Of a DNA stretch of 64,000 nt, positions 46,061 through 58,479 are shown one piece after another. The notes under the pieces are model-generated. The model was not told the DNA's origin and did no database searches. It saw only the letters and a program-made list of their open reading frames with translations. A program made the translations under genes and the position numbers. How positions within the stretch are numbered: the stretch's first letter is position 1; each line of letters starts with the position of its first letter. The stretch comes from Channa striata (Eukaryota > Chordata > Actinopteri > Anabantiformes > Channidae). Where the stretch lies: contig CM065181.1 of assembly GCA_033026295.1 (NCBI GenBank), positions 1,550,001 to 1,614,000 on the forward strand, given 5' to 3'.

Positions 46061-47825
46061 AAAGGAATAAGATACACATTTATTTGTCCCACAATGGGGA
46101 AAATTCCATGTTACAGCAGCAAGGAGTGTTCAGAGTACGGCTAAGAGGAATTATCAGAATACAGTATAAACAATACAGTATATACTAAATCTAAAAATTA
46201 AATACACATATACAATCATATATACACAATCAGTTGTACCAATAGTCATTTGTATTGCACAGTTCAAAAATTAAAAAAATGTTTTAAAGTGATTAATAGT
46301 GATAATGGTTCACTGGGAGCAGCTCTAAATGTAAGTTCTGACAGCAGCAGGTCAAAAATACCTCCGATATTGCTCCTTCAGACATTTAGGACGTAACACT
46401 GCCAACAGTCTGTCACTGAAGGAGCTGCTCAGAGATGACACTGCGTCGTATAGGGTGTGGGAGTCGTTCTCCAGCACGGATGATGGCTTGGCTACAATCC
46501 TCCTTTCTCTCACAGTCCAGGGGCATCCCCAAAAATCGAGCTGGCCTTCCTGACCAGCTTCTCCAGTCTTTTTTTGTCTGCTGTCTTAATGCTGCTGCAC
46601 CAGCAGACCACTCCATATAAGATGGCTGGGGCCACCACAGAGTCATAAAAGGTTTTCAGTAGCGCTCCCTGCACTCCTAAAGACCTTAGTCTCCTCAGCA
46701 GAAAGTGTCTGCTCTGTCCTTTCCTGTAGAGTGCATCTTAGTTGTGAGACCAGTCCAATTTGTTGTTTAGGTGACGATCCAAGTATTTGCACAAGTTCAC
46801 TCTCTTCCCTGGATGTTCACGGGTGGTAGAGTGTAGTCTGAGCACCTGAGTAAACGGTGAACAGAAACAGAGCCAGAACCGTTACCTGTGGGGCCCTTGT
46901 GTTGCAGACAGCCATGTCAGACTCACAGTCTCGAGCCCTCACAGAAGCTGATGTGGGATGTCACAGTGTCTGTTTACCGATCCAGGCTGTTAGTAGCAGA
47001 TCTAAAAACATCCCGGTCTGTACAATCCAAACACTCCTGAAGTTCCTCCACAGCCTCACTGGTCCACTTCTTTGATGTTCTAACAGCAGATTTGCAAAGT
47101 CTTCATTTCTGCCTGTTTGATGAAATCAGATGCGCTATGACATGATCAGACTGCCCCAGTGCAGCGCGAGGGATAGCGTGATGAGCACCGCTGATGGCGG
47201 TGAAGCAGTAGTCAAGCAAACTGTCTGCATTTGGGGAGTTCTTGGGAGAGATTACCTTTGTTAAAGTCACCAAGTAAAATAACCAAAGCGTCTGGGTTTG
47301 TCCATTCTACACACAGTATCTTGTCGGTCAGTGTGCGCTGTGTGTCACCCGCGCTGCCTTCCAGTGGAATGTAAACACCAACGAGAATAAAAGATGCAGA
47401 TTTACTTGGTGAGTAGAAGGTCTTACAGTTAATGATGAAGGTGGTGAGACAAAACTGAAACATTGTCAAACAAATTCTACCTCCCTTTGTTTTGCAGGAA
47501 AGCCTTGCCACTCTGTAGAATTGAAATCCACTCCGCTCAAGTGCAGAATCCGGTATTAGGTCATACAGCCACATTTCCATGGAGCACAAAACACAGGACG
47601 TAGAAAGGTCTCTGTTTTTGCTTTTATTTTTGTTTAGCAGTAGAAACACCTTGTCCATTTTTTGCAGAGTCAGCGCAAGTTAGACAGGAAAATGTCAGCT
47701 AGCGCAGTTTGTATTCCGTGTTGGGGGAGGTGCACAAGCACACCTGGAAGACGAGCCACCAGAACAGCAGCACAAAACTAAATTAAAACAAAAAACGAGG
47801 CTGCCATCTGCGGAGCCATCTTGAT
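46061..47825 (-). pseudogene. L2-like LINE (copy A), endonuclease plus C-terminus, RT deleted
   Basis: The 5' end at 47825 reads AAGATGGCTCCGCAGATGGC (- strand). The endonuclease follows (47658-47212) with VGVYIPLEGSAGDTQRTLTD and ALVILLGDFNKG; GDFN is the catalytic APE motif. The RT region is largely deleted. The C-terminus (46740-46413) has KKDWRSWSGRPARFLG and is followed by the 3' UTR. The same C-terminus occurs inverted at 49.7-49.95 kb. It apparently inserted into both the copia element and copy B. Confidence 0.85.
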
Positions 47826-47849
47826 ACCTGTAGCTTTTCCTGCTCAACC

Positions 47850-48260
47850 TAGTACTTTATCTGTATGCAGAATACTTTTGTCATCATCTCTGTAATAAAC
47901 AACTTTTTTCAAGAATACATTATTTTCATACTTTGTACCAACATGTGTCTCTGTGTCTTCACTAGTGTTGAAGTATGTTCCAAGTGTTGAAGCAGGCACA
48001 TTTTCTGTAAAGATTCTCATCAGTCCAGACTTCATTGATGCATAGGTCAGATCTGCACAAGCTGTTAAAGCTAGCTGTTAATCTTTCCTCCAAACATGCA
48101 TTATCTAAGAGTTTAAAAGCTAATACTGCATTGGGGAGTTCCATTTTGTACTTGCGCATCCGAGAGAGTATCACTGCTCAAAGTTGATAAGGTAGTCTGT
48201 CATGGACACCTTCATGTTGCCGTCAAAGTTTGAATAATGTTCAAATGTCTCCCGTACAGT
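47850..48260 (-). pseudogene. Ty1/copia retrotransposon, gag remnant
   Basis: The - strand, across frames, gives NFDGNMKVSMTDYLINFEQ, KMELPNAVLAFKLLDNACLE, ALTACADLTYASMKSGLMRI and FTENVP. LPNAVLAFKLLD is a typical copia-type gag phrase. It belongs with 43595-44768. Protease and integrase are absent, so a deletion accompanied or preceded the LINE insertions. Confidence 0.75.
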
Positions 48261-48280
48261 AAGGACATGGTCCAGTGAGA

Positions 48281-50135
48281 CTGAAGAGGCTCTGAAAAAC
48301 TGTTTTGAAACAACTGTGTGGGAGGAATTGTGTAATGCACACGGGGAGGATGTTGACTCTTTAACAAACTTTATAACAGACTGTCAAGTCTGTGTGGAGA
48401 ACACTGTACTCACCAAGACCATATGCTTCTCCAACAACAAGCCATGGATTAACTCTGATATAAAGGCTGTCCTAAAGGAGATGGAGAGTTTTTAAATCAG
48501 GTAACAAGGAGGATCTGAGATCTGTGCAGAAAATCCTTAGAAGAAAGATCAGGGAATGAAAGGAGTGCTACAGGAGGAGGATGGAGGACCAGCTGCAGCA
48601 GAACAATGTTAGCAGAGTATGGAGGGGGCTCAGAACCATTACAGGCCAGGATACCAGCTCCCAGGCTAAGGGGGATCACAAAATCCCAGGTTGAGGAGGG
48701 AGCTCAGCAGGACCAAGGCGAGGAATGCTGTGGGCCCAGACAGCTTTAGCTTCAGGCTGCTCAAAACGTGCAGACAAACTGTGCAGCATACTGCAGTACA
48801 CTGGGGAAGGTGCCACAGCTTTTCAAACATCATGCTTTGTGCCTGTAGCGAAGATAACTTGTCCAAATGACTTCAAGGACTACAGACTAGTGACAGTGAC
48901 TTACTATCTGATGAAGAAGATGGAGAGGCTGGTGCTCACCTGTCTGCGTCCTATGGTGAGAGTCAATTGACCCACTTCAGTTTGCCTATCAGCCAGATAT
49001 CGGAGTTGAAGATGCTCTCATCTTCCTCCTGAATAGAGCTCTTTCTCACCTGAATAAGTCTGGGAGTTCTGTTTTTTGACTTCTCCAGTGCTTTTAACAC
49101 CATCCAACCTGAACTTAAAAGGGATAAGTTTGTGCACATGGGGGTGGACCAACATTTCTCTACCTGGATATTGGACTACCTCTCAAACCGACTGCAGTAT
49201 GTGAGGGCTGGAGACTGGGAGTCTGACATGGCTGTCTGCAACACAGGGCCGCTGTAGGGAACTGTTCTGGCTCTGTTTCTGTTCACATTGCAGTCTTCAT
49301 GTTCAGCTCAGCATCCTGTCACCTGCAGAAGTTCTCTGGCGACTCTGCCATTGTTGGCCTGATCACGGATGACGATGACAGAGATTACAGAGAACTGATC
49401 CAGAACTTTGTGGACTGGTGCCAGCGGAAGTATCTCCAGATCAACGCAGGAAAACCAAAGAGCTGGTGGTGGACTTCCGCAGGTGCTCAGACTCCACTCT
49501 ACCACTGGTGAAATTCAGGAAAGGGACATTGAATGGGTAGACTCTTACAAATACCTGGGTGTTCACCTAAACAACAAACTGGACTGGTCTCACAACTCAG
49601 ATGCACTACACAAGATTGTTAGAGCAGACTCTTTTTGCTGAGGAGACGAAGGTCTTTTGGAGTGCAGGGAGCGCTACTGAAAACCTTTTATGACTCTGTG
49701 GTGGCCTCAGCTATCTTCTATGGAGTGGTCTGCTGGTGCAGCAGCATTGCGACGGCAGACAAAAAAAGACTGGAGAAGCTGGTCAGGAAGGCCAGCTCGG
49801 TTTAGGGGGTGCCCCTGGACTCAGGGGTGGGAAGGTGGGAAGCCATCATCCGTGCTGGAGAACTACTCCCATATCCTGTACGATGCAATGTCATCTCTGA
49901 GCAGCTACTTCAGTGACAGACTGTTGGCAGTGTTACATCCTAAATGTCTGAAGGAGCAATATCGGAGGTATTTTTGACCTGCTGCTGTCAGAACTTACAT
50001 TTAGAGCTGCTCCCAGTGAACCATTATCCTTATTAATTGTTTTTTGAACCGCGCAATACAAATGACCCATGGTGCAACTGATTGTGTGTGTGTGATTGTG
50101 CACATGTGTGATATATTTTAATATCATACACTGGG
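48281..50135 (+). pseudogene. L2-like LINE (copy C), inverted relative to copy A
   Basis: The + strand, with many frameshifts: ALKNCFETTVWEELCNAHGE, then SGNKEDLRSVQKILRRKIRE, VGPDSFSFRLLKTC, DFSSAFNTIQPELKRD, YLSNRLQYVRAGDWESDMAV, and LQKFSGDSAIVGLITDDDDR at 49326-49385. The last has FSGD (49332-49343) where the family normally has F-x-DD, a catalytic loss. It ends with a C-terminus and 3' UTR nearly identical in wording to copy A. It is 5' truncated at 48281 inside the copia gag. Confidence 0.88.
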
Positions 50136-50384
50136 TGATATATTATAACCTAATATATCACATGTATTAGATACCACATGTATATATTATACAGGTTGAA
50201 CAACTCCAGATATGTAAACTGCAGCCATGAGCTCCTTCTGATTGCAGACAGACAGCACAATTCTCCAGTGCTACCCACGCTTCTTCTACACTGTATGTAA
50301 AAATCAAATCTGCACCTGACCTGTTAATGTAATACCTGTGACTGGACTACCTGTGGCATAAGCAAACTTTCATTGCATACATCA
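50136..50384. other. Unassigned spacer
   Basis: AT-rich DNA with short TATATA stretches. Confidence 0.4.
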
Positions 50385-51285
50385 GCAAGGTATTTATACC
50401 CCATTGAACTTTTCCTAATTTTGTCATGTTACAACCACAAATGTAAATTAATTTTATGTGGATTTTATGAGATAAAACAACACAGATTGGCACATAATTG
50501 TGAAGTGGAAGAAAAATTCTATATATATAATTTTTTTTTACAAATACATATCAGGGGCATTCAGCTCCCCTGAGTCAGTACTTTGCAGAACCACCTTTTG
50601 CTGCAAGTACAGCTGCATCTCTTTTGGGTTTTGCACATCCAGAGATCCAATCTGACTGAGCTCACGCTCAAGCTGTAGATTTCTGCAGCTCCTCCAGAGT
50701 TACAATGGGCCTCTTGGCTGCTTCTCTGATTATTTCCCACCTTGTCTGGCCTGTCAGTTTAGGTGGATGTCATGTCTTGGTAGGTTTGCAGTTTTTCCAT
50801 ACTCTTTCCATTTTTGGAAAGATTGTTCAGTGATTTTTTTTCTAACCTAACCCTGCTTTAAACTTCTCCACAACTTTTCTCCCTGACCTGTCTGGCATGT
50901 TCCTTGGACTTCATGATGCAGTTTGTTCACCAATGTTCTCTAAAAAACCTCTGAGGGCTTCACAGAACAGCTATACTGAGATTAAATTACACAGAATGGA
51001 CTTTTTTTTACTAATTAGGTGACTTGTGAAGGCCATGGGTTCCACTGGATTTTAGATAGAGGTATCAGATTAAAAGGGGCTGAATATAAATGCATACCAC
51101 ACTTTTCAGATATTTATTAGTAAAGATTTTAAAAATAATTTTATAATTTTCCTTTCACATCACAATCATGTACCCCTGTTTTGGTATTTCACATAAAAGA
51201 GGTATGAACACATTCACATTTACATTTAGTCAAATGGCAGACGCTTTTATCCAAAGCGACTTTGGCAAGGCACTGTATGCAGCCA
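50385..51285. mobile_element. Tc1/mariner-like element remnant with nested repeat tail
   Basis: The left end reads AGCAAGGTATTTATACCCCA with GTCATGTTACAACCACAAAT. This matches in reverse the terminus at 62790-63050 (GTTGTAACGTGACAAAATGT, AATACTTTTGCAAGGCACTG). The interior carries degraded Tc1-type transposase DNA, rich in stops. At 51217-51270 a second repeat motif lies (ATGGCAGACGCTTTTATCCA), followed by GGCAAGGCACTGTATG. Confidence 0.6.
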
Positions 51286-51369
51286 CACAACAACGACTGT
51301 CCTTCTTTAAAACTTTCACTTGATATAAAATAGCATTTTTATTCTATATATATCTGCACTATTGAGCTC

Positions 51370-51612
51370 TGAAAGGTCCCCAAATGCCTCACCTGTACAG
51401 ACTTTACTCTTTATAATGCACTCCACTAAAACTCCACTACCCACTTTGATCTCAATAAAAAACACAATAGTAGAACTACCACCTTACTGACAGTTTCTTT
51501 ACTTAAAAAAACTGAGAAATTCTAAGATTGTAAAAGTAGAATTTATGGCAGAGCTGCTATATTGGATTGCATTCAATTGTACAGGTGTACCTAATAGAGT
51601 GGACAGTGAGTG
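51370..51612 (-). mobile_element. MITE, copy 1 (Tc1-related end)
   Basis: It ends with GTGTACCTAATAGAGTGGAC, a terminus known from fish Tc1-like elements. The interior (ACTACCCACTTTGATCTCAA, TAAAAGTAGAATTTATGG) is the reverse complement, with differences, of 55715-55935. Non-autonomous, no ORF. Confidence 0.65.
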
Positions 51613-52194
51613 TATGTTACTGTCTAAGCATAAACCCTGGATACAAAGGCTAGTGATTAGTCTCCTTATAAAATGAGGAGATCAAAATATGTTTGCTAGA
51701 ATTATATGTTTGGATTGTGGATGACAGAGTGTAATAAATAGGGGCATGGACTTATAGAGCACTTTTCTACATTATTTTTGCCTAAATCACTTTGCAGCTG
51801 CTTTAGGACCATTCACTAGGACCATTGCTATTTGAAAATAGCATTTTGCTAATTTAACAAATTGAAAAAACTGCATTTCCCAAATGGAAAATAACATTTA
51901 CAAAACTTAAAATACTGTAGTGACCAAAGGGTAGTGGTCACTGAGACTCAGATTTGGGTTGTAGGTTCTGTGGGTTTTTCAGTTGTGTAACTGGGGTTTA
52001 GCCAGTCACTGGAGTATATGTTTACACTATGACTGTGAGTGCTGCTGTAGCTGATGGCCTCCAGATGTTTTCCTGTTGTGTTCCTAAACATAGCTGGGTG
52101 TCCTCTGTGTTTTAAAAATTTATGGAATGTTTTCTAATAACGTAAAGGACACTATGACTTCTACTACAGAGCCCTGTGGAACACAATAAATAAC
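51613..52194. other. No gene recognised
   Basis: AT-rich DNA; nothing assigned. Confidence 0.4.
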
Positions 52195-52345
52195 TTTTTT
52201 CCGCATGGGGGTGGGGGAGTGGTCTTCCACTTATCCTACAGTTGCTGGTTCGATACCCAGCTCCCCCATCTGTGTGTGTGATTTTGAGTGTGATTGGGTT
52301 AATAAGAAGCATTTTAAAGTGTTATATAAATGCAGACCTTTTACC
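52195..52345 (+). repeat. SINE fragment
   Basis: B-box-like GCTGGTTCGATACCCAGC and a tail with AAAGTGTTATATAAATGCAG and CCTTTTACCAT. Shortened copy of the family at 7683-8132. Confidence 0.65.
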
Positions 52346-54238
52346 ATAAAAGATTTATTTTGTGAGATTTTTTAAATTATAATTAACTAATTGGAATTTA
52401 TTTGATAGATATCTATTGTATTTTCTTTAGTTCCACTGACATGTTCCAGTCTCTGTAATTAAATCCTGTGGTTATTGGTGCCATATGCAGCACTAAAATC
52501 TTACAAAATGAGTATGGAGACCAGTCCATTTTCTAAAGCTAAGAGGAGATTATTGCTGACTTTGCGCAGTGCTGTTTATATACTATGATTGGGGTTCGAA
52601 ATTAATGCTGTTTTCTTGTCCTGGGGACTATAACTGTTTCTTATGGGGCATAAAGATTCAGGATCTGGCAATTTTTGAATAAATGTGAATAAATGTTAAT
52701 AAATGAATTTAGATTCAGTTCTCAGTTTATTAGATCAACTTTACTCAAAACAAGTCTGTCTAATCCAACAGTCCTGCAGTAAGTACACTTTGAAGCTGAT
52801 AATTTGCAGTTTGTGTTGAGGCTCAGAGAGTTTGGATTCAGTTTTGGGAGCTGTAGTTCTGCTTTTGAATCATAAACCTTTTTCACAGACCAAATATCCT
52901 GTTATTTAACCTATCCTCATAGATGTACTAATGTAAATTGGGTGAATACCATAGTAGAAAACCGTTTTGTGCAGTAGCCAGTTACATAATCTAGCATGAG
53001 GTTAGTTGTTATTCACTAGCTAACATTCCAGCTTTCCAGATATAAATACAGAAACATTTCACCATTGGAAATGTGTAATTTCTCTTAATGCAGGCAAAGC
53101 ACAAAACTACTCAACTCTTTAACTCAATCCTGGTCGATTTAAGATGAACATGAACAAAAATATTTAAGAAATCTGCTGAATACTAATTTAAGAAATATTC
53201 ATAAGCTGATATGTTAGCTCTTAAAAAAATGACAACCAATACACTCTTTATTGTGAATTCCTAGTGTCTATATAAATTTCTATCAGCATTTGCCAATCAG
53301 AAGGTTTGCTTTTGCAGTGATGCATTTATTGACCCAACCAGTGACAGATGGTCACATATTAGCTTTGCAACTACTTTTCTGAGGGTTTAAAAATCAAAGA
53401 TTGGAAATTGTCCTCCAACTGGCTAAATCACCTGAGTTTTTATATATATGTTTATTACAGCCTGACAGAACTATAGTTTCATGAAATCTAATAAGCACAG
53501 GTCTAATAAAGTAAAAATTTCCTAATAGAGTAAAGGTAGATACGTGTTGATGGTTTAGATGTTAAAGTGTAACTCAGCGAAATTGGCATCATTTGAAAAT
53601 CACAGATTCAAACTGTGTTCAATTCTGCAGAAAACCTTTCTAAAATCATTGCTGCCAAGCAAAGGATATTTTGGAAGTTCCTTGTTACTGTTCTTGGTGC
53701 TCCACTCTGTTCTGTGTCCCTGCAATGTTTGTTTGTGTGTGAGAGAGACACACCTTCTCATTTTTCTTTTACAAACCACATTCTAGCAACTGCTTTCTTG
53801 TGGAAAAACATCAAAGGCTAGTCCACTGTGTTAACTTCATACTCCACACTAAAATAATGAAGAGATTTTTGGTAAAACAGTGGTGTAATAGGGTGATGCC
53901 AGTTGAATTAGAAAAGGGTCTGTAGCTTTGGAAAGCATCTGAAGTAAGCACTGTACGCGCAAGATCTCTGCTTTGCTTAGCTTGTGGACTGTAAACTTGT
54001 GTGGAATATGTTTACAATCTAATTTTCCAATCTAATTTATACTCCAGAAGGAATTATATAATTAAATAAAACCTGTCTGTACCTTTTTGCAATAATGATC
54101 CCATAATTAGGACAATAACACCAAGAACACTGGCAGAAATGCAGTGTCAAACCATGACTGAGCTTCTATCATGTTCCACCAAAAACTTCAAGTATTTAAT
54201 CTTCACATAGAGAATTCCTGATTCTTCTGCCTCTTCAG
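52346..54238. other. No gene recognised
   Basis: AT-rich DNA. The overlapping ORFs at 53559-53821 are in different frames with no domain and look like chance. Confidence 0.4.
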
Positions 54239-54384
54239 GCTGTGGAAGAAACAGCTCAACATCCTGATGAAGCTGCCAGATGCTGAGCCAAGTCGTTACT
54301 TGACTTCTTCCCGCCTATTCTTGTATCTCAGAAGAAACTCTGAGACACGTCACAGACTTTGGAATTTTAATTGGTCCACTCCAG
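54239..54384 (+). CDS. Candidate unidentified coding exon
   Basis: A 146-bp segment between CTGCCTCTTCAG (pyrimidine-rich acceptor) and CCACTCCAG/GTTTTG (CAG/GT, weak donor). In frame it encodes LWKKQLNILMKLPDAEPSRY, then LTSSRLFLYLRRNSETRHRL and WNFNWSTP. The sequence looks like structured protein rather than random translation. I do not recognise the family. It lies on the strand of the 40.6-kb promoter candidate and could belong to that gene, or be an exon remnant. Confidence 0.35.
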
Positions 54385-54427
54385 GTTTTGGCCTAAGAGA
54401 GTGCAAGATATGCAAGTTAAGGTCACA

Positions 54428-54600
54428 CTTAATCAATCCATCCATCCATCCATTCATTATCAGTAACTGCTAATCCTTTTTACGGTTGAGGTGGTGCTTG
54501 GGTCTATCCCAGCTGGCACTGGGTAAGAGACAGCATCCATCCTGGACTCCAGTCTATCTCAGGGCTAACATTAGAGAGATATACATATATAGACAACCAC
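54428..54600 (-). repeat. Teleost SINE-like repeat with CATC tail
   Basis: Begins with (ATCC)n (CCATCCATCCATCCATTC), then TATCCCAGCTGGCACTGGG, then CCAGTCTATCTCAGGGC, in the reverse orientation of the family at 34420-34585. Confidence 0.75.
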
Positions 54601-55714
54601 ACTTTTAGAGCAGTCTAACAAAACGCATTGTCGCTGTAGTTCCTTATTTGGTAGGATTTTTGTGTTTTTTTTTAAATACTGTGTGTATTTTCTTTATGTT
54701 TCAGTTGTATTACAATAAAAAGACTGAGAAATAAAAATATATTGTAATCCTAGCTTTATTAAAACATATGGTGGCCCAAGACCTTTACTACAAGTAAGCA
54801 AGGTTATTGCCTCCACTAACCCATATTTATAAGTGAAAAAACTACAGTATAAAGGTGTCTATCTTATGGTGTGGTGATTAGGGTGTCACAGTTCATACTG
54901 GAACAAGTTCAAGTCAACTACAAGCTTGAATGGAGATGGCTCATCATGTACAATTGTTTAACAAATGATTTCCCCCATGATAGCTACTTGTCTGTCTTCT
55001 TTCTATCCATTCTGCTGTTGATTGCAAGTCATTTGTATCAAGTAAGCTTAATATCTCCTAAAGGCTGAAGCATGCTCCTATTATGTGATCGCCATCATCC
55101 ATGATTGTCAATGATAATGGTGATCCCAGTTTGATTTTTTTTGACGAGACACTGCATGAACATGCAACCTATTCTAGTACTGTCTTTGTTAAAGTAGGAT
55201 TTTAAAGATACTTGCAAAATGTCAAATAACTTTGATTAAAATATGTTGTGTTTGAGTTACACAACCTTTTGTAAATGTTGAAATATGGGTTGTACAGCAG
55301 CTGAATCATATCTTTAATCATATGTGTCATCCAGCGTTCGACAAGTGAAAAAAAGATAAGTGATATAGAACAGAGCCTGATTATGTTTTTTCTCCAGAGC
55401 AAAATTTTGTATGTCTGGATTCACTTTCACTGTTTTTCTTTGTAATGAATATTTTCACATTTTGGAAAAACACTGTACAGAGCTGAAGTCAGGACATACA
55501 GTAGTTGTTAGCCTAGCAAAGTCTTAGGCTAGCCTCAACCTAGCTGTAAACACAAAATACAAAGAATAAACAGAAATGTAAGTTCCACTGTTGTGGTTTT
55601 TGGAAGCGTTATAAGCTAGTGATTTTTACCCTTCTGCACAGACCTTCTGGACAGCATTTAAAATATGGACTTTAGCTATGACAGTTAGGTGTTGGTGTCT
55701 TAGTTTCAGGACAT
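54601..55714. other. No gene recognised
   Basis: AT-rich DNA with short ORFs only. Confidence 0.4.
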
Positions 55715-55935
55715 ACATTCATTGCCCACTTATACCTGTACAATCTAATGCAGCTCTGTTAGAAATTCTACTTTTAAAAAGGTTTTTAGGTTTAAAATGA
55801 AATGTAAGCTGGTAATTCTACTGACCAAGTCCCTATTCTCTGTTTATTACTGAGGTCAAAGTGGGTAGTGGAGTCATACTAGAGTGCAATATAAGAATAG
55901 GAGATTCTAAAGTTTTGTCCCCCTCCATTTATTAT
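55715..55935 (+). mobile_element. MITE, copy 2 (inverted relative to 51370-51612)
   Basis: Shares TTAGAAATTCTACTTTTA, TATTACTGAGGTCAAAGTGG and GTAGTGGAGTC with the reverse complement of copy 1. The inner order is preserved; the terminal sequence is more decayed. Confidence 0.65.
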
Positions 55936-56997
55936 AAATAGGACAAGCAAAACGGCTGTGGACACACCTGAAGACTAGCTGTGGCTTATATAGGCTGAAC
56001 AGTCTTTATAAAAACTAGTTTTGGGGGCAGAACTAGTAGACAAAATTAAACACTGAGTACAGTCAGCTTCACTTTTGTCTAGGGCTGCTTGGTTATGGCA
56101 AAAATCATAATCCCAAGTGTTTTCATTGAGACAGAATATGATTAACTAAATTACTAATGCATCGAAATATCAAGCTGTGCTGTGAATCTCTCGTGTTTTT
56201 GTTAGATTTTCTGTAATGCCTGCAATCATTTTTATTTGTGCTTGCTGTTTGTTGTAGGATCTAAAGGCATATTTATGTGTTCACTCCTTAATTTTGAAAA
56301 AGAATCTGTTTCTGTCATTCGCTGTGTTATTGTTTAAACTGGACTTAGCGCTGGGTCCTGAGACTCTGGAGTAGATTTTGGGGAAAAAAGCTCTTTTCTC
56401 TCTCTTTTTACAATGACCATAATATAAAATTCTGAAACAGAGAAGGGAACAATAATTGTTTTTCCTTGATTATTTTGTTGCTGACACTTTTACAGGTTAC
56501 TATGAAGTGGTGGGTGCACCGCTGAATGCTCTACTAATGGAGCTACAGCTGAATATACGATGAGTTATTTGATGATCCAGCAGTCTCATTGTGAGAACTG
56601 CAGTAGTATTTTATCAGTATTAAGTAATGTGAAAGGGTCCCTTTTGCTTAATAGTAATTTTCCAACACTTAATTCCGTAGATTCAGCGCGATGTTAATCA
56701 GTCTTTTAAGAAAAACAAGACTCAAGTGACTTGGCATTTGCTTTGGGCCACATAGGAACTTTTAATATAGTAAATCATTCAAATGTGTTAAATGTTTCTC
56801 TTTAATGGGCTGCAAATGTAATTGAACCCCTTAGTATAATGGAGGTCAGTGCAGCACTGTGATCAGGTGTCTGTGTTAAACATCTCTGCATAGTTCAAAT
56901 GAATACAGGACAGGAGAAATTCTGAGCTACAGAGGAGATGTCTTGAAGAAGTAAATGGGGGATAAGGAGCCAGGAGCTTACCTCAAAACTAGGTTCC
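55936..56997. other. No gene recognised
   Basis: AT-rich DNA; no exon or named repeat. Confidence 0.4.
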
Positions 56998-57895
56998 CAC
57001 CTGTTCTAATAACAGTAGTTGTTTTAATAATATAAACTCATCAGCTACTATATCATGTAGACATGTTGATCATTCACATAAATATCTTGTCAGTCAGTCG
57101 CATATCACCAAATTAATGCAGTTAGGCATGTAGACATGGTCTACTTAAGTTCGAACTGAGCATCGGGATGGGAAAGAAAGTTTATTTTATTGACTTTGAA
57201 TGTGGGATGGTTGTTGGTGTCTGTCTGAATATTTCATAAACTCTCAATCTATATAAGTGCAGACCATTTGATCTACTGGTATTTTCATTCACAACCACCT
57301 CTATGGTTTACCAACAATGAAAAAGACAGTTGTCTGGACAGAGGAGAATGGCCTTACCAGTTTGAGCTAATTGAACATTAACAGTAACCCAGAAACAGTT
57401 ACTCCATACTTAGTTATAACTGAGCTATGCAGAAGAGCATGTCTGAATGCACAACACTGAACGTAGAACTGCAGCTGCTACAACAGCAGAAAGCCACACT
57501 GGGTGCCACCAAATATTCTTGCTGACCATGTGCATCCCTTTATGACACAGCATATTTATCTTCTGATGAAGCTGAAATCAGCTCAAACTGGGTTATTGAA
57601 CATGACATTGAGTTCACTGTACTCCATTGGGCTCAACAATCAACAGATCTTAATCTAATAAAGCATCTTGGGATTGTCTTGTAAAAAGAGGATTAGATTA
57701 CGGATGTGCAGCTAAAAAAACATGCAGCAACTGCGTGATGTTAGTCTGTCAATATGGACTAAAATTTCATGTTTCCAACCCCTTGTTGAATCTATGTCAT
57801 GACAAATTAAGTCAATTCTAAAGGCATAGGGGGGTCCAACTCGCTCTTAGGAAAGTGTACTTATCCATTAAACTGCCTGGTAAGTGTTTGTAATT
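56998..57895 (+). pseudogene. Tc1-like DNA transposon, heavily deleted transposase
   Basis: Preserved blocks of one common fish Tc1-type element occur in order: ATTGACTTTGAATGTGGGAT (N-terminal region), AGAGGAGAATGGCC, AGAAGAGCATGTCTGAATGC, then GACCATGTGCATCCCTTTAT and CATGACATTGAGTTCACTGT near the catalytic end, and GGGGGGTCCAACTCGC at the 3' end. The middle third, including most DDE residues, is deleted and all frames contain stops. Confidence 0.75.
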
Positions 57896-58289
57896 GTTCT
57901 AATAACAATACATTATTTAACAATGAATTTCAGATCTTGAAATAACCAGACAAGTAAAAATTTCTTTGACTTTACAATGTATAGTGTATCTTCTTAATAG
58001 ATGATGTGGCTGCGATAAAAGCAAATGGTCCTTGAGATGCTCTAAAATAGTGAAAGTAAGTAGTGGGGGAACAGGTGTTATAGCTGACTGCTGGAAGATT
58101 CAATTTAGATTCAAAGGCAGACTGATGTTTTTATATTCAACACATCAGTGATGTTTAACACATCAGTCAGTGTTGATCGGTATCTCAAAGTTAAGTGAAA
58201 AATTGTTATCAGGACATATGGGAAATTTTATTTTTTTAAGTGGTTTTTAGACTCCTATGAAATAACACCATTGTGTCATTGCTATTCAG
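57896..58289. other. Unassigned DNA
   Basis: AT-rich DNA ending at a possible splice acceptor (GCTATTCAG). Confidence 0.4.
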
Positions 58290-58479
58290 AAGAAGGAAAA
58301 TGTGGAGCAGCATGGTTCATAAAAACTACAACACTGACTTCCCTCCAAAAAGTGAGCTGAGAATGAAAAAGGTGAAGGAACTAAAATCTCAGTTATCCAG
58401 ACAGCAGTCATTTTTCTTGCAGCTGACCACAAAAGCAAAGAGCCACCAGCTGCTGTCCGGACTATGCATCCCTGGCTGA
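58290..58479 (+). CDS. Candidate unidentified terminal exon
   Basis: After the acceptor-like TGCTATTCAG at 58281-58289 the frame reads MWSSMVHKNYNTDFPPKSEL, then RMKKVKELKSQLSRQQSFFL, and ends in GLCIPG and TGA at 58477-58479. The KVKELKSQLSRQQ part could form a coiled coil. The acceptor requires a preceding exon that ends with 2 nt of a codon, which does not match the phase of the candidate exon at 54239. Not recognised; may be chance. Confidence 0.25.
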
